DNA of 64,000 bases from Micromonospora peucetia (GTDB lineage Bacteria > Actinomycetota > Actinomycetes > Mycobacteriales > Micromonosporaceae). Below, one piece after another: positions 41,485 through 51,138 of the stretch. The position numbers and the translations under genes were made by a program. The notes under the pieces are model-generated. The model had not been told where the DNA came from. It was given only the letters and a program-made list of their open reading frames with translations, and searched no databases. Location: NCBI RefSeq assembly GCF_900091625.1, contig NZ_FMIC01000002.1, positions 6,820,001 through 6,884,000 of the forward strand, read 5' to 3'. Each line of letters starts with the position of its first letter. The first letter of the stretch is position 1.

Positions 41485-41603
41485 TGTGTCCGCCTTTCGT
41501 TCGCGACTGCGGGGCTCCGCTGCGCTGCACTCCTCGCGCTCACCGGGGCCTGCCTTTCGTTCGCGACTGCGGGGCTCCGCTCCGCTGCACTCCTCGCGCT
41601 CAC
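41481..41603 (-). CDS. Repeat-encoded 40-residue mini-ORF between pyrR and pyrB
   Basis: GTG at 41601-41603 overlaps the pyrR stop (GTGA), and the TGA at 41481-41483 overlaps the pyrB GTG (GTGA). The peptide is two near-identical 20-residue units, [20 protein letters not shown] and [26 protein letters not shown] upstream of the final GTG can serve as the pyrB Shine-Dalgarno. It most likely keeps translational coupling; peptide function is unknown. Confidence 0.55.
   Translation of the reverse strand: MSARSAAERSPAVANERQAPVSARSAAQRSPAVANERRTQ
41484..41603 (-). repeat. Two tandem 60-bp MIRU-like units at the pyrR/pyrB junction
   Basis: Units 41544-41603 and 41484-41543 share the 30-nt-plus core including cgttcgcgactgcggggctc (plus-strand reading). 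The period of 60 is a multiple of three, so both copies are read in one frame. The array is bounded exactly by GTGA at each end. Confidence 0.8.
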
Positions 41604-42181
41604 CGGGTACCCCCGTACAACTTGACCTCGTCGGTGCCGTCGGTCTCCGCGAGGGTGACCTTCACGCTCTCGGCGAGGGAGGTCGGGATGTTCTTGCCGA
41701 CGTAGTCGGCGCGGATCGGCAGCTCGCGGTGTCCGCGGTCGACCAGGACGGCGAGCTGGACGGACGCCGGCCGCCCGACGTCGTTGAGCGCGTCGAGCGC
41801 GGCCCGCACCGTACGGCCGGAGAAGAGCACGTCGTCGACCAGGATGACCCGCCTGCCGTCGATGCCGCCGGGCGGCACCTGGGTCGGCCCGACCGCGCGG
41901 GTGGCGTGCCGGCGCAGGTCGTCGCGGTAGAGGGTGATGTCGAGCACGCCGACCGGGACGGTCACGTCCTCGAAGGTGCTGATCCTGGCGGCCAGCCGCC
42001 TCGCGAGCGGGGCGCCCCGGGTGGGGATGCCGAGCAGCACGGTGTTCTCGGCACCCTGGGTCTTCTCCAGGATCTGGTGGGCGATGCGGTCGACCACGCG
42101 CTGAACATCGGCGCTGGCGAGGATCACCTTCACCGAGGGTTGTCGCGGCGACGGCGACTGCACAGTCGGTGGGTAGGCCAC
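41600..42181 (-). CDS. pyrR: Bifunctional pyr operon regulator / uracil phosphoribosyltransferase
   Basis: PyrR binds pyr mRNA when UMP is high and has weak UPRT activity. The product has 193 residues from GTG 42179-42181 with AAGGAGG 6 nt upstream. Conserved: [28 protein letters not shown], and the PRPP loop [21 protein letters not shown], followed by [27 protein letters not shown] short N-terminal tail precedes the core. It is first in the pyr operon; the leader just upstream carries a matching binding hairpin. Confidence 0.96.
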   Translation of the reverse strand: MAYPPTVQSPSPRQPSVKVILASADVQRVVDRIAHQILEKTQGAENTVLLGIPTRGAPLARRLAARISTFEDVTVPVGVLDITLYRDDLRRHATRAVGPTQVPPGGIDGRRVILVDDVLFSGRTVRAALDALNDVGRPASVQLAVLVDRGHRELPIRADYVGKNIPTSLAESVKVTLAETDGTDEVKLYGGTR

Positions 42182-42195
42182 GGCGGACCTCCTTC

Positions 42196-42213
42196 CCCGC
42201 CTCACGGGACGGG
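42196..42213 (-). promoter_or_regulatory. Predicted PyrR-binding hairpin before pyrR
   Basis: The minus strand reads CCCG-TCCCGTGAGG-CGGG: a 4-bp stem closing a loop that fits the UCCnGnGAGG core of PyrR sites. The AAGGAGG ribosome-binding site begins 6 nt downstream, so bound PyrR could block translation of pyrR and the coupled pyr genes. Confidence 0.75.
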
Positions 42214-42384
42214 TCGTTAAAGGACGTCGGATGCCGGCACCGGACCGCGAACGGCCTGGACCGGGGCTTCCTGCCACGTTACCAGTGGTCACCGGCAGGA
42301 ACGCCGCCGGCTGCTGACCCCCTGGTCAGCCCGGCGAAATGGTGACAACTTCCCCGATGATCCCAACGGTAAGGTCACGACCAC

Positions 42385-42413
42385 TTGACCAGTTGTACCA
42401 ATCCCCGTACCGT
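42385..42413 (+). promoter_or_regulatory. Candidate bldD promoter
   Basis: TTGACC (42385-42390), a 17-nt spacer and TACCGT (42408-42413) fit an actinobacterial sigma-70-type promoter. It lies 52 nt before the bldD ATG. Confidence 0.5.
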
Positions 42414-42464
42414 CACGCTCCGTAGCGACCCTGGGAGAACCCCGAGCAGCACTGGGAGTGTTTA

Positions 42465-42953
42465 ATGCCCTCTGAATACGCCAAGTCTCTGGGCGCCCGC
42501 CTGCGCTCCATCCGCCAACAGCAGGGCCTGTCCCTGCAGGGTGTGGAGGAGAAGTCGAACGGGCGGTGGAAGGCGGTGGTGGTCGGCTCCTACGAGCGTG
42601 GCGACCGCGCCGTCACGGTGTCGCGCCTGGCTGAGCTGGCCGACTTCTACCGCGTACCCGTCTCGGAGCTGCTGCCCGACGGCAGCGGGGTTCGTCACGA
42701 GCCCACCAGCAAGATCGTCCTCGACCTGGAGCGGCTGTACGACGAGGCCTCCGAGGAGCTGGCCTACGTCGCCCGGTACGCCCGCGCCATCCAGCAGCAA
42801 CGCGGTGACTACAACGGCCGCGTGCTCTCCATCCGCGCCGACGACCTGCGCGCCCTCGCCATCGTCTACGACGCCTCGCCGTCCGGCCTGATCGAGCGGC
42901 TCACCGAGCACGGTGTGCTGGTCGCCGACCCGCGGGCGTTCTTCGCCAGCTGA
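42465..42953 (+). CDS. bldD: Developmental regulator BldD, c-di-GMP-binding
   Basis: BldD represses sporulation genes during vegetative growth of mycelial actinobacteria and dimerises on c-di-GMP. The product has 162 residues. N-terminal XRE-type HTH: SLGARLRSIRQQQGLSLQGVE, WKAVVVGSYERGDRAVTVSRL, LADFYRVPVSELLP. The C-terminal domain carries the c-di-GMP signature RGD-x8-RxxD as RGDYNGRVLSIRADD (about residues 113-127). The ATG at 42465 is the family start. It is transcribed opposite to the pyr and aro genes and has its own terminator. Confidence 0.96.
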   Translation: MPSEYAKSLGARLRSIRQQQGLSLQGVEEKSNGRWKAVVVGSYERGDRAVTVSRLAELADFYRVPVSELLPDGSGVRHEPTSKIVLDLERLYDEASEELAYVARYARAIQQQRGDYNGRVLSIRADDLRALAIVYDASPSGLIERLTEHGVLVADPRAFFAS

Positions 42954-42963
42954 CCTCGACCGC

Positions 42964-42997
42964 GAAAGGGCCCGTGCCGTCCGGCACGGGCCCTTTC
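42964..42997. terminator. Strong bidirectional terminator between bldD and nusB
   Basis: A perfect 15-bp stem gaaagggcccgtgcc / ggcacgggccctttc with a gtcc loop starts 10 nt after the bldD stop. The A and T runs at the stem ends give T-rich tails in both directions, suiting the convergent nusB gene as well. Confidence 0.85.
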
Positions 42998-43073
42998 GTC
43001 GTCGTTCGTGTCGCGTCCCCACCCGCCGTCACCCCGCCGGGTGTGACCCACGTCGGGTGTGACGTGTGCCGCG

Positions 43074-43508
43074 TCAGCGGGTGGCGTACTCGGCGATGCG
43101 GCCGAGGATGCCGTTGAGGAAGCGCGGCGAGTCGTCGGTCGACATCTGCCGGGCCAGTTCGACGGCCTCACTGATGGCCACCGCATCGTCGATCTCGTCG
43201 ACGTAGAGCAGCTCGTAGACCGCGATCCGGGCGAGGTTACGGTCGACCGCCGGCATCCGCTCCAGCGTCCACCCCTCGGCGTAGCTGGCGATCACCTCGT
43301 CGATCCGGTCGAGGTGGGCGGCGACACCCTCGACCAGGCCCACCGCGTATCCCAGGTGCTCGGGGCGGGGTTTTTCGATCCGCTCGATGTAGCCGGCGAG
43401 CACCTCGACCGGCGGGCGGTCCCGTAGGTCGGCCTCGAAGAGCACGTCCAGCGCCCGCTTGCGCGCCTTGCGGCGCGCCGGCATCTGCTGCTTGGGGCCC
43501 TCGGCCAT
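43074..43508 (-). CDS. nusB: Transcription antitermination factor NusB
   Basis: NusB with S10 supports rRNA antitermination. The product has 144 residues: ARRKARKRALDVLFEADLRD, then the helical core with WTLERMPAVDRNLARIAVYEL, DAVAISEAVELARQMSTDDS and FLNGILGRIAE, all family landmarks. Its ATG overlaps the efp stop (TGATG). Confidence 0.96.
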   Translation of the reverse strand: MAEGPKQQMPARRKARKRALDVLFEADLRDRPPVEVLAGYIERIEKPRPEHLGYAVGLVEGVAAHLDRIDEVIASYAEGWTLERMPAVDRNLARIAVYELLYVDEIDDAVAISEAVELARQMSTDDSPRFLNGILGRIAEYATR

Positions 43509-44065
43509 CAGGCGCGGCCGAGGTAACGGCCGTCGCGGGTGTCGACCTTGATCTTCTCGCCGGTGGTGATGAAGAGCGGCACCTGCACGGTCGCGCCGGT
43601 CTCGACGGTGGCCGGCTTGTTGCCACCGGTGGACCGGTCGCCCTGCAGGCCCGGCTCGGTGTAGGTGACCTCCAGCACGACGCTGGTCGCCAGCTCGATG
43701 TAGAGCGGGAGGCCCTCGTGGGTGGCCACGGTCGCCTCGGCTTCGGGCAGCAGGTAGTTCGCCGCCTCACCGACGGTGGCGCCCGGCACGGTGATCTGGT
43801 CGAACGTCTCCAGGTCCATGAAGACGTAGTCGTCGCCGTCGGCGTACAGGTATTGCATGGTGCGCTTGTCCACGGTCGCGGTCTCGACCTTGGTGCCCGC
43901 GTTGAAGGTCTTGTCGACCACCTTGCCGGACAGCACGTTCTTCAGCGTGGTACGCACGAACGCACCACCCTTACCGGGCTTGACGTGCTGGAACTCAACG
44001 ACGGACCAGAGCCCTCCGTCGAGGTTGAGTACCAGGCCGTTCTTCAGGTCGTTGGTGGTGGCCAT
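43508..44065 (-). CDS. efp: Elongation factor P
   Basis: EF-P rescues ribosomes stalled at polyproline. The product has 185 residues, three beta domains: [20 protein letters not shown], the loop [17 protein letters not shown] with the tip Lys that carries modification in other species, and the C-terminal signature [21 protein letters not shown] Lys at the tip is normal for actinobacteria. It is coupled to nusB. Confidence 0.97.
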   Translation of the reverse strand: MATTNDLKNGLVLNLDGGLWSVVEFQHVKPGKGGAFVRTTLKNVLSGKVVDKTFNAGTKVETATVDKRTMQYLYADGDDYVFMDLETFDQITVPGATVGEAANYLLPEAEATVATHEGLPLYIELATSVVLEVTYTEPGLQGDRSTGGNKPATVETGATVQVPLFITTGEKIKVDTRDGRYLGRA

Positions 44066-44171
44066 TTCCTGCCTTGATCATCAATTGGCGGACAGACCTG
44101 GCAAGTCTACTAGTTGCGCCGAACGCCGCTGCCCGCCGCTGTCCGCGACGTTTCCACCGCCGCTCCCGACG

Positions 44172-44603
44172 TCAGCGGGAGCGGGCGGCCAGATGGTGCA
44201 GGGCCAGGCGGTAACCGTCGACGCCGAGGCCGCAGATCACCCCGGTCGCCACCGCCGACACCACCGAGTGGTGCCGGAACTCCTCGCGGGCGTGGATGTT
44301 GGAGATGTGCACCTCGACCAGCGGCCCACGCAGCATGGCGCAGGCGTCCCGGACCGCGTACGAATAGTGTGACCAGGCGGCCGGGTTGAGCACCACGGCG
44401 GCGCCCTCGTCGGCGGCGGTGTGCAGCCATCCCAGCAGCTCGTGCTCGGCGTCGGTCTGCCGGACCGTCACGTCCAGGCCGAGCTCCCGCCCGGTCGACT
44501 CGCAGAGCGTCACCAGGTCCGCGTAGCTGGTCGCCCCGTAGACGTCCGGCTGTCGGGTGCCGAGCCGGCCGAGGTTCGGGCCGTTGAGCACGTGGACCTT
44601 CAT
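44172..44603 (-). CDS. aroQ: 3-dehydroquinate dehydratase, type II
   Basis: AroQ catalyses the third shikimate step. The product has 143 residues: [21 protein letters not shown] with the active loop Arg-Tyr, [38 protein letters not shown]. These are the type II motifs, with Trp-Ser in place of the more usual Tyr-Thr before His. It overlaps the aroB stop by 4 nt. Confidence 0.95.
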   Translation of the reverse strand: MKVHVLNGPNLGRLGTRQPDVYGATSYADLVTLCESTGRELGLDVTVRQTDAEHELLGWLHTAADEGAAVVLNPAAWSHYSYAVRDACAMLRGPLVEVHISNIHAREEFRHHSVVSAVATGVICGLGVDGYRLALHHLAARSR

Positions 44604-45676
44604 GCGGCCACCTTGCGGTAGGCCGCCGCCAGCAACTCGTCGTCCGGGCCCTCCAGGATCGCCGGCCGGGCCAGCCCGTCCAGCACGACGAAACGCAGCT
44701 GGCTGCCCCGGGCCTTCTTGTCCACCCGCATCGTGGCGAGCAGTCCCGGCCAGGCCTCGGCCGGGTAGCTGGTGGGCAGGCCGAGCGCCGCCATGGCCGT
44801 GCGGTGCCGCTCGGCGGTGGGGGCGTCCAGCCTGCCGGCCAGCCGGGCCAGCTCACCGGCGTAGACGACGCCGACCGACACCGCGTGGCCGTGCCGCCAG
44901 CGGTAGCCCTCCGCCTTCTCGATGGCGTGGGCCAGGGTGTGGCCGTAGTTGAGCACCTCCCGCACGCCCGCCTCGCGCAGGTCGCCCGAGACCACGTCGG
45001 ACTTCACCCGGATCGCCCGCTCGATCAGCTCGCGGGTCACCGGCCCGGTCGGGTCGGTGGCCGCGGCCCGGTCCCGTTCCACCAGGTCGAGGATCACCGG
45101 GTCGGCGATGAAGCCGCACTTGACCACCTCGGCCAGGCCGGCGGCAAGGTCGGTCTGCGGGAGGCTGTCCAGCGTCGCCAGGTCGGCGAGGACGCCGACC
45201 GGCGGATGGAACGCCCCGACCAGGTTCTTGCCGGTGGCGGTGTTGATCCCGGTCTTGCCACCCACCGCAGCGTCGACCATGCCCAGCAGCGAGGTCGCCA
45301 CCGGCACCCAGCGCACCCCACGTAGCCAGCAGGCCGCGACGAAGCCGGCCAGGTCGGTCACCGCGCCGCCGCCGACACCCACCACCGCGTCGGTACGGGT
45401 GAAGCCGGCCTCGCCCAGCCGGTCCCAGCAGGTCGCCGCGACGTCGATGTGCTTGCCCGCCTCGGCGTCCGGCACCTCGATCAGCAGCGGCGCGACGCCG
45501 GCCGCGCGCAGCCGCCCGCCGATCGCGTCGGCCAACTCCTTGAGCGGGCGCGCGTGCAGCACCGCCACCCGGGTCGCGTCGGGCAGCAGGCCGGGCAGCG
45601 CGTCGAGCAGGTCGCGTCCCACCAGCACGTCGTACGGGCGCTCGCCGCCGACCGGGATCCGGGTCACCTCGTCCAT
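44600..45676 (-). CDS. aroB: 3-dehydroquinate synthase
   Basis: AroB converts DAHP to dehydroquinate with NAD and a metal. The product has 358 residues from ATG 45674-45676 ([20 protein letters not shown]). [19 protein letters not shown] is the NAD site, [24 protein letters not shown] the active-site segment, and [20 protein letters not shown] carries a metal His. A longer in-frame start adds 16 unlikely residues. Confidence 0.96.
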   Translation of the reverse strand: MDEVTRIPVGGERPYDVLVGRDLLDALPGLLPDATRVAVLHARPLKELADAIGGRLRAAGVAPLLIEVPDAEAGKHIDVAATCWDRLGEAGFTRTDAVVGVGGGAVTDLAGFVAACWLRGVRWVPVATSLLGMVDAAVGGKTGINTATGKNLVGAFHPPVGVLADLATLDSLPQTDLAAGLAEVVKCGFIADPVILDLVERDRAAATDPTGPVTRELIERAIRVKSDVVSGDLREAGVREVLNYGHTLAHAIEKAEGYRWRHGHAVSVGVVYAGELARLAGRLDAPTAERHRTAMAALGLPTSYPAEAWPGLLATMRVDKKARGSQLRFVVLDGLARPAILEGPDDELLAAAYRKVAA

Positions 45677-45740
45677 CGCCGGCAGCCTAGTCCAGCCGCC
45701 CTGTCCCGGGCGGGACCTGTCCACTTCGTGGCCACCCCGG

Positions 45741-46706
45741 TCACCCGGACACCCGCGCCGCCCAGCCGGTCAGCCGGCGGGCGTGCTCGGCGACCTCGTC
45801 GCGCAGCGCGTCGGGACGCAGGACGGTGAACGGCCAGCCCAGCCCCGAAAGCAGTTGGGCCATCCCGTCCAGGTTCTCCGCGCGGGCGCGCAGCAGCACG
45901 CCGCCGGCGGTCGTGGTCAGCTCGGCCACGCTCGGCGGGACGCGGCGTCGGGCGGCGACCAGATCAGTCTCCAGCAGCACCTCGACGTCGTGGGCGTACG
46001 GCACGCGGGCCAGCGAGCGGGTCACCTGGGCCACCGCGTCGAAGCCGTCGGGCGCGGTGAAGGTCTCCTCCCCCTGTTCCACCGCGCCGATCCGGTCCAG
46101 CCGGAACGTGCGCATCTCCCCGCGCAGGTGGTCGTGGCCGGTGACGTACCACCGACCGGCGTGGAAGACCAGCCCGTACGGGTCGAGTTCCCGGCGGGTC
46201 GCCGCGCCCGAGAAGGAACGGTGCTCCAGCCGCACCCGGCGCCGCTGCCGGGTGGCTGCCCCGAAGGTGAGCAGCGTTCCGGTCGCGGGTCGGGCCTGCG
46301 ACGTGGAGCGGCGCAGGGTGAAGCCGAGGTGCTCCTGCACGGCGGCGAGGCGGTCGGCCAGCGGGGGTGGGAGCACCCGGCGGATCTTGGCCAGGGCGGT
46401 CGCGGTCGCCGGCTCCTCGGTGCCCAACCCGAGCCGCTCGGCGGCGACCAGACCGAGCAGCACGGCGACGGCCTCGTCGTCGGTGAGCATCAGCGGTGGC
46501 AGCTTGTAGCCGGGGCCCAACCGGTAGCCGCCGTCGCGGCCCCGCTCGGCGGTCACCGGGATGCCCAGCTCGGCCAGGGTCGTGGCGTAGCGGCGCACGG
46601 TGCGCCCGTCCACCCCGAGCCGGCGGGCCAGCTCCGCCCCGGTGAGCCGGTGATGGCTCTGGAGCAGTTCGAGCATGCCGAGCACCCGGGCGGCGGGATG
46701 TGACAC
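45741..46706 (-). CDS. HTH/WYL-domain transcriptional regulator
   Basis: The product has 321 residues. The N-terminal winged helix reads [34 protein letters not shown] followed by [20 protein letters not shown]. The central WYL domain carries [20 protein letters not shown] and [11 protein letters not shown], with a C-terminal WCX extension. WYL proteins sense nucleic acids or ligands and regulate nearby or stress genes. It is divergent from a hydrolase gene with only 80 bp between starts, so that gene is a likely target. Together they interrupt the aro cluster. Confidence 0.9.
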   Translation of the reverse strand: MSHPAARVLGMLELLQSHHRLTGAELARRLGVDGRTVRRYATTLAELGIPVTAERGRDGGYRLGPGYKLPPLMLTDDEAVAVLLGLVAAERLGLGTEEPATATALAKIRRVLPPPLADRLAAVQEHLGFTLRRSTSQARPATGTLLTFGAATRQRRRVRLEHRSFSGAATRRELDPYGLVFHAGRWYVTGHDHLRGEMRTFRLDRIGAVEQGEETFTAPDGFDAVAQVTRSLARVPYAHDVEVLLETDLVAARRRVPPSVAELTTTAGGVLLRARAENLDGMAQLLSGLGWPFTVLRPDALRDEVAEHARRLTGWAARVSG

Positions 46707-46786
46707 GGGCCATTCCTAAAAGCGGGCGGAAAGCGTCCTGATTCAATCGTACGGTGGCTCCGGACGACGAGAGAGGGAGGTCGCAG

Positions 46787-47515
46787 ATGGCGACGTTCGT
46801 GCTGGTTCCGGGTTTCTGGCTGGGCGGTTGGGCGTGGCGCGAGGTGACCGCGGCGCTGCGCGGGCAGGGCCACGAGGCCCACCCGGTGACGCTGACCGGA
46901 GTGGCCGAGCGCGCCCACCTCGCCGGGCCGGAGGTGGGCCTGGAGACGCACACCACCGACATCGTCCGGTTGATCGAGGTGGAGGACCTGCACGACGTGG
47001 TGTTGGTGGGGCACTCCGGCGGCGGGCTGCCGGTGACCCAGGCCGCGGACCGCGTCCCGGACCGGATCGCCCGGGTGGTCTACGTGGAGAGCGGGCCGAT
47101 GCCGGACGGCATGTCGCAGTTCGACAGCAACCCGCCGGAGGAGCAGGAGCGGCTGCGCGCCGAGATCGGCGCCGGGCACCTGCTACCGCCGCCCCCGTTC
47201 GACCCGGCGGCGGACCCGGAGAACCTGGCCGGGCTGGATTCCGCCGCGCTCGCACTGCTGCGGCAACGCGCCACCGCCCACCCGCTGCGCGCCGCCACCG
47301 ACCCGGTCCGCCGCACCGGTGGGCGCGCGGTGCCGACGGCCCTGGTGGCCAGCACCTTCCCGATCGAGGTGGTCGAGGGCATGATCGCGCAGGGCCACCC
47401 GTTCTTCGCCGGGCTGGCCGGCGGTCAGCTGCACGCGCTGCCCACCGGGCACTGGCCGATGCTCAGCGAGCCGAAGGGCCTGGCCGACGTGCTCGACCGG
47501 ATCGCCCGCGACTGA
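46787..47515 (+). CDS. Alpha/beta hydrolase
   Basis: The product has 242 residues from ATG 46787, with GGGAGG 6 nt upstream. Alpha/beta hydrolase fold: ATFVLVPGFWLGGWAWREVT (oxyanion loop), nucleophile elbow VVLVGHSGGGLPV with Ser, and C-terminal HALPTGHWPMLSEP with the catalytic His. It resembles the plant esterase/salicylate-esterase-like group by its GFWLGGWAW start. Substrate unknown. It is probably controlled by the divergent WYL regulator. A weak cggcgtg/cacgccg hairpin (47530-47554) follows. Confidence 0.85.
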   Translation: MATFVLVPGFWLGGWAWREVTAALRGQGHEAHPVTLTGVAERAHLAGPEVGLETHTTDIVRLIEVEDLHDVVLVGHSGGGLPVTQAADRVPDRIARVVYVESGPMPDGMSQFDSNPPEEQERLRAEIGAGHLLPPPPFDPAADPENLAGLDSAALALLRQRATAHPLRAATDPVRRTGGRAVPTALVASTFPIEVVEGMIAQGHPFFAGLAGGQLHALPTGHWPMLSEPKGLADVLDRIARD

Positions 47516-47564
47516 CGGCCGGCGGAACGCGGCGTGCCCGGACCGCGCACGCCGGCATCCCGGC

Positions 47565-48068
47565 TCAGCGCTTCAGCAGCGCGACTATCTCGGCGGCGAT
47601 CTCCGCCGGGGACCGTCCGTCGGTGACGACCGTCGCGGTGGCCACCTCGGCGTAGAGCGGGCGGCGCTGGTCCAGCAGATACTTCAGCGTCGCCCGGGGG
47701 TTGATCGCCAGCAGTGGACGGCCCGCGCCGAGCCCCACCCGCTTCACGGCGTCGGACAGGTCGACGGAGAGGTACACCACGGCGTGCCCGACCAGGGCCG
47801 CGCGGTTCTCCTCGGCGAGGACCGCGCCGCCGCCGAGGGCGAGCACGCCCCCGCACGAGGCCAGCCCCGCCGCCACCGCCGCCCGTTCGAGGGTACGGAA
47901 GTGGTCCTCACCCTCGTCGATGAAGATCTCCGAGATCGGCTTGCCCGCCTGCCGCACGATGTCCAGGTCGGTGTCGCGGAACTCCACGCCGAGCAGCTCC
48001 GCGAGCGCCAGCCCGACGGTGGTCTTGCCGGAGCCGGGCGCCCCGACCAGTACGCAGACCGGCGCCAT
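47565..48068 (-). CDS. aroK: Shikimate kinase
   Basis: AroK phosphorylates shikimate. The product has 167 residues from ATG 48066-48068; an ATG three codons upstream is equally possible. Walker A is VGAPGSGKTTVGLALAELLG, the shikimate site DTDLDIVRQAGKPISEIFIDEGEDHFRTLE with its Asp, and ALGGGAVLAEENRAAL the second glycine motif. It is 70 nt downstream of aroC. Confidence 0.95.
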   Translation of the reverse strand: MAPVCVLVGAPGSGKTTVGLALAELLGVEFRDTDLDIVRQAGKPISEIFIDEGEDHFRTLERAAVAAGLASCGGVLALGGGAVLAEENRAALVGHAVVYLSVDLSDAVKRVGLGAGRPLLAINPRATLKYLLDQRRPLYAEVATATVVTDGRSPAEIAAEIVALLKR

Positions 48069-48138
48069 CAGCGGCACCGCCGGTCGGCAGCGCGTCCCGG
48101 CCGGCGGGCTGCCACACGCTCTGGCCGCTGGCCCGCGC

Positions 48139-49317
48139 TCACCGGATCACCAGCGCGTCGAGGTAACCGGCCAGGTTGCGGCGGATCTCGGCGACCGAGT
48201 CGCCGCCGAACTTCTCGGTGGCGGCCTCGGCGAGCACCAGCGCCACCATCGCCTCGGCGACGACGGCGGCGGCGGGCACCGCGCAGACGTCCGAGCGTTG
48301 GTTGATCGCGGTGGCCGGCTCGCCGGTGGTGACGTCCACCGTCGCCAGGGCCCGGCTCAGCGACGAGATCGGCTTCATCGCGGCCTTCACCCGCAGCGGC
48401 TCGCCGGTGGTGATGCCGCCCTCCAGCCCGCCGGCCCGGTCGGTGACCCGACGCACGCCGGTCGCGGTGGGAATGATCTCGTCGTGCGCCTCGGAGCCCC
48501 GGGAGCGCGCCTGCTGCCAACCGTCCCCGATCTCCACGCCCTTGATGGCCTGGATCGACATCAGGGCGGTCGCGAGCCGGGCGTCGAGCTTGCGGTCCCA
48601 CTGGACGTGGCTGCCCAGGCCCGGCGGCACCCCGTACGCCAGCACCTCGACCACGCCGCCCAGGGTGTCGGCGGCCTTCTTCGCGGCGTCGACCTCGGCG
48701 ACCATCCGGGCGCTGACCTCGGGGTCGAGGCAGCGCAGCGGGTCGGCGTCGATGCGGGCGGCGTCGGTGGGCGTCGGACGGAGCCCCGGCTTGACCGCGA
48801 CCGGGCCCAGCTCCACCACGTGGGAGACGATCTCGATGCCGAGCGCCTGCCGGACCAGCGCCTTGGCGACCGTGCCGACGGCGACCCGGGCAGCGGTCTC
48901 CCGCGCGCTGGCCCGTTCCAGGATCGGCCGCGCGTCGGTGTGGCCGTACTTCTGCATGCCGGCCAGGTCGGCGTGGCCCGGACGGGGGCGGGTGAGCGGC
49001 GCGTTGCGGGCCTGGCGGGCCAGCTCCTCCTCGTCGACCGGGTCGGCGGCCATGACGGTGCGCCACTTGGGCCACTCGGAGTTGCCGACGCGGATCGCGA
49101 CCGGGCTGCCGAGCGTCACCCCGTGCCGGAGCCCGCCGATGATCTCGACCTCGTCCTGTTCGAACGCCATCCGCGCGCCCCGGCCGTAGCCGAGCCGCCG
49201 CCGGGCCAGCTCACCGGCGATCTCCCCGGTGGTCACCTCGACGCCGGCGGGTACGCCCTCCAGCATCGCGACGAGGGCGGGTCCGTGCGATTCCCCTGCA
49301 GTCAACCAGCGCAACAC
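48139..49317 (-). CDS. aroC: Chorismate synthase
   Basis: AroC makes chorismate with reduced FMN. The product has 392 residues from GTG 49315-49317 ([21 protein letters not shown]). The signatures [26 protein letters not shown], and the C-terminal [20 protein letters not shown] are diagnostic. The longer ATG reading adds ten residues not seen in the family. Confidence 0.97.
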   Translation of the reverse strand: MLRWLTAGESHGPALVAMLEGVPAGVEVTTGEIAGELARRRLGYGRGARMAFEQDEVEIIGGLRHGVTLGSPVAIRVGNSEWPKWRTVMAADPVDEEELARQARNAPLTRPRPGHADLAGMQKYGHTDARPILERASARETAARVAVGTVAKALVRQALGIEIVSHVVELGPVAVKPGLRPTPTDAARIDADPLRCLDPEVSARMVAEVDAAKKAADTLGGVVEVLAYGVPPGLGSHVQWDRKLDARLATALMSIQAIKGVEIGDGWQQARSRGSEAHDEIIPTATGVRRVTDRAGGLEGGITTGEPLRVKAAMKPISSLSRALATVDVTTGEPATAINQRSDVCAVPAAAVVAEAMVALVLAEAATEKFGGDSVAEIRRNLAGYLDALVIR

Positions 49318-49470
49318 AGCGGTCAGTCTGTCACGCCCGGTGCCCACCGGCGTGCGGTGCCCGCCTCGTCCCGCCCTGCGGACGCGACACGGCTCACCGG
49401 GGGCCTCGGCCGCGGCGGTTCCGGGTGGCGCTCGCCCGGCCGCCGCCCGGACCCGACCCGCCGGTGGGAC

Positions 49471-49525
49471 CCGCGCCGCCCGGGGCCGGTCCGGTACACG
49501 CCGGAACCGGACCCGGGCGGCGCGG
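49471..49525 (-). terminator. Large GC hairpin after the glycosyltransferase operon
   Basis: Arms ccgcgccgcccgg (49471-49483) and ccgggcggcgcgg (49513-49525) pair perfectly, and inner tccggt/accgga segments can extend the stem. It lies 3 nt past the stop of the family-2 glycosyltransferase and separates the polysaccharide locus from aroC. The remaining 150 nt upstream of aroC hold its leader with no other feature seen. Confidence 0.7.
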
Positions 49526-49528
49526 GGC

Positions 49529-50449
49529 TCAGATGCCCCGGCCCCGCTTGTGCAGGGTGCGCAGTACCGCGTCGGCGCGGATCACCCGCCCGGCCACGGC
49601 GAGGGCCAGGTACGCCCGCGGCTCGCGCGGGTTACGCCGGATGGTGTGCCGGGCCCAGCGCATCGCGCCCCGCCGATCGCCGGACGCGGCCCGGGCGAAG
49701 GCGATCTGCCCGGTGACCCGCGCCTCGCCGGCGGGCTGGGTGCCGAACTCGGGGTAACGCTCCAGCAGCCACTGCAACGCCTCGGAGATGGTGTCCCAGC
49801 GCTGCGCGAAGTAGGACCGCTTGTGCCAGCGCACCAGCACGTACGGCGTGCGCAGGTTGCGCAACGGCGCGCTGCGGGCGGCCCGGAGCAGGAACTCGTA
49901 GTCCTCCGCGTAGCTGCCCGGGATCTCCTCGTCGACCAGCCCGAACCCGTCGCGCAGCGCGGCGGCGCGGATCAGGAAGGTCGACGGGTGCAGCTCCGTC
50001 ATCCGGTCCCGCAGCAGGTCGGCCAGGGTGACCGAGTCCTTCGGCAACGCCCGGTCGACGGTGTGCCCGTCGTAGCTGACCCGGATCCCGCAGCTGACGA
50101 ACTCCGCCTCGGGGTGGGCGGCGAGCGCCTCGACCTGGGCCCGCAGCTTGCCGGGCAGCCACTCGTCGTCGTCGTCGCAGAATGCGACGAGCTCACCGGT
50201 GGCGGCCAGCACCCCGGAGTTGCGGGCACCGGCCAGGCCGGGGGCACGCTCGTTGCGGATCACCCGGACCAGCCGGTCCGGGCGGGACAGCTCGGCCAGC
50301 GAAGCGTCCGGCTCGGACTGGTCGTACACCACCACCACCTCGATCGTGCCGGGGTGGTCCTGGTCGAGGATGGCGCGTACGGCGGCCCGGAGCAGCTCCG
50401 GACGGTCCCGGGTGGGCACCACCGCGCTCACGCTCGGGTGTTCGGTCAT
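49529..50449 (-). CDS. Family 2 glycosyltransferase
   Basis: The product has 306 residues from ATG 50447-50449 ([20 protein letters not shown]). GT-A fold: [19 protein letters not shown] nucleotide-binding start, [29 protein letters not shown] with the DxD-like metal motif, and [13 protein letters not shown] with the catalytic Asp region. A C-terminal helical tail ([20 protein letters not shown]) follows. The ATG overlaps the stop of the upstream gene. It probably adds a sugar to the polysaccharide repeat unit. Confidence 0.92.
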   Translation of the reverse strand: MTEHPSVSAVVPTRDRPELLRAAVRAILDQDHPGTIEVVVVYDQSEPDASLAELSRPDRLVRVIRNERAPGLAGARNSGVLAATGELVAFCDDDDEWLPGKLRAQVEALAAHPEAEFVSCGIRVSYDGHTVDRALPKDSVTLADLLRDRMTELHPSTFLIRAAALRDGFGLVDEEIPGSYAEDYEFLLRAARSAPLRNLRTPYVLVRWHKRSYFAQRWDTISEALQWLLERYPEFGTQPAGEARVTGQIAFARAASGDRRGAMRWARHTIRRNPREPRAYLALAVAGRVIRADAVLRTLHKRGRGI

Positions 50450-51138
50450 CGCCGCTCTCCGTTCCGGTCCGGCCGTGCCCACGGCCGCCACCTCGTCCGC
50501 TGCCGCCGTCCGGTCGACGCGGCCACCAGGTCCTCCACGATCCGCCCCACCTGCTCGACCGCCGCGCGGCGTGCTCGCGACGCGTCCGGGTCGGCCGCGA
50601 CGGCGAACCGGGACGGGTCGGCGAGGCCGGCGGTCAGCGCCTCGAACAGCGCCTCCCGGGTCTCGGCCAGCGCCACCATGCCGGCCGCGCCCAGGCGACG
50701 GGCGAACAGCTGCTGGTGGTCGTCGACGTGCTCGCCCCGGGCCGGGTCCCGTGGGACGACGATCGGCAGGTGACCGTGCCGTCGGGCCTCCAGGATGGTG
50801 GCCGGGCCGCCGTGGCAGACCACCAGGTCGGCCTCGGCCATCGCGGTCTGGAGCTCGTCGTGGCCGAGGAAGGCCACCGCCCCGGGCACCCCGGGGACCC
50901 GGGTGTGTCCGTGCTGGACGGTCAGCCCGACGTCCTCGGCGAGGGCGGGGTGCCATTCCTCCAGCCAGCCGACCAGGCGGTCGAACGGATGCTTGTCGGT
51001 GCCGACGGCGACCAGCAGCCGGGCCCGGGCGAGGTCGCCGGAGTCGCGCGGCTGGGGCAGCCGGTTGGCGGGCGCCGGCCGGGGCCGGCCGGGGGCGACC
51101 CGGTGCACGGGGGCGGTTCCGGTGCTCTCGGCGCTCAC
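50446..51138 (-). CDS. Alg13/PssE-like glycosyltransferase catalytic subunit
   Basis: The product has 230 residues from GTG 51136-51138, overlapping the preceding stop (GTGA). It matches the C-terminal GT-B (GT28) half: ARLLVAVGTDKHPFDRLVGWLEE, then AVAFLGHDELQTAMAEADLVVCHGGPATILEARRHGHLPIVVPRDP, the donor-binding stretch with HGG, then EHVDDHQQLFARRLGAAGM. Such proteins act with an Alg14-like membrane partner, here the gene just upstream. The donor sugar is unknown. Confidence 0.87.
   Translation of the reverse strand: MSAESTGTAPVHRVAPGRPRPAPANRLPQPRDSGDLARARLLVAVGTDKHPFDRLVGWLEEWHPALAEDVGLTVQHGHTRVPGVPGAVAFLGHDELQTAMAEADLVVCHGGPATILEARRHGHLPIVVPRDPARGEHVDDHQQLFARRLGAAGMVALAETREALFEALTAGLADPSRFAVAADPDASRARRAAVEQVGRIVEDLVAASTGRRQRTRWRPWARPDRNGERR

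Noticed and set aside
41484..41603. Repeat considered as an IS end or transposon remnant
   Set aside because: No terminal inverted repeats or transposase; exact GTGA borders fit a MIRU-like unit better.
43008..43073. Near-palindromic gtcac/gtgac sequences after the bldD terminator
   Set aside because: Imperfect and overlapping; they do not form a convincing stem and the strong 42964-42997 hairpin already serves both genes.
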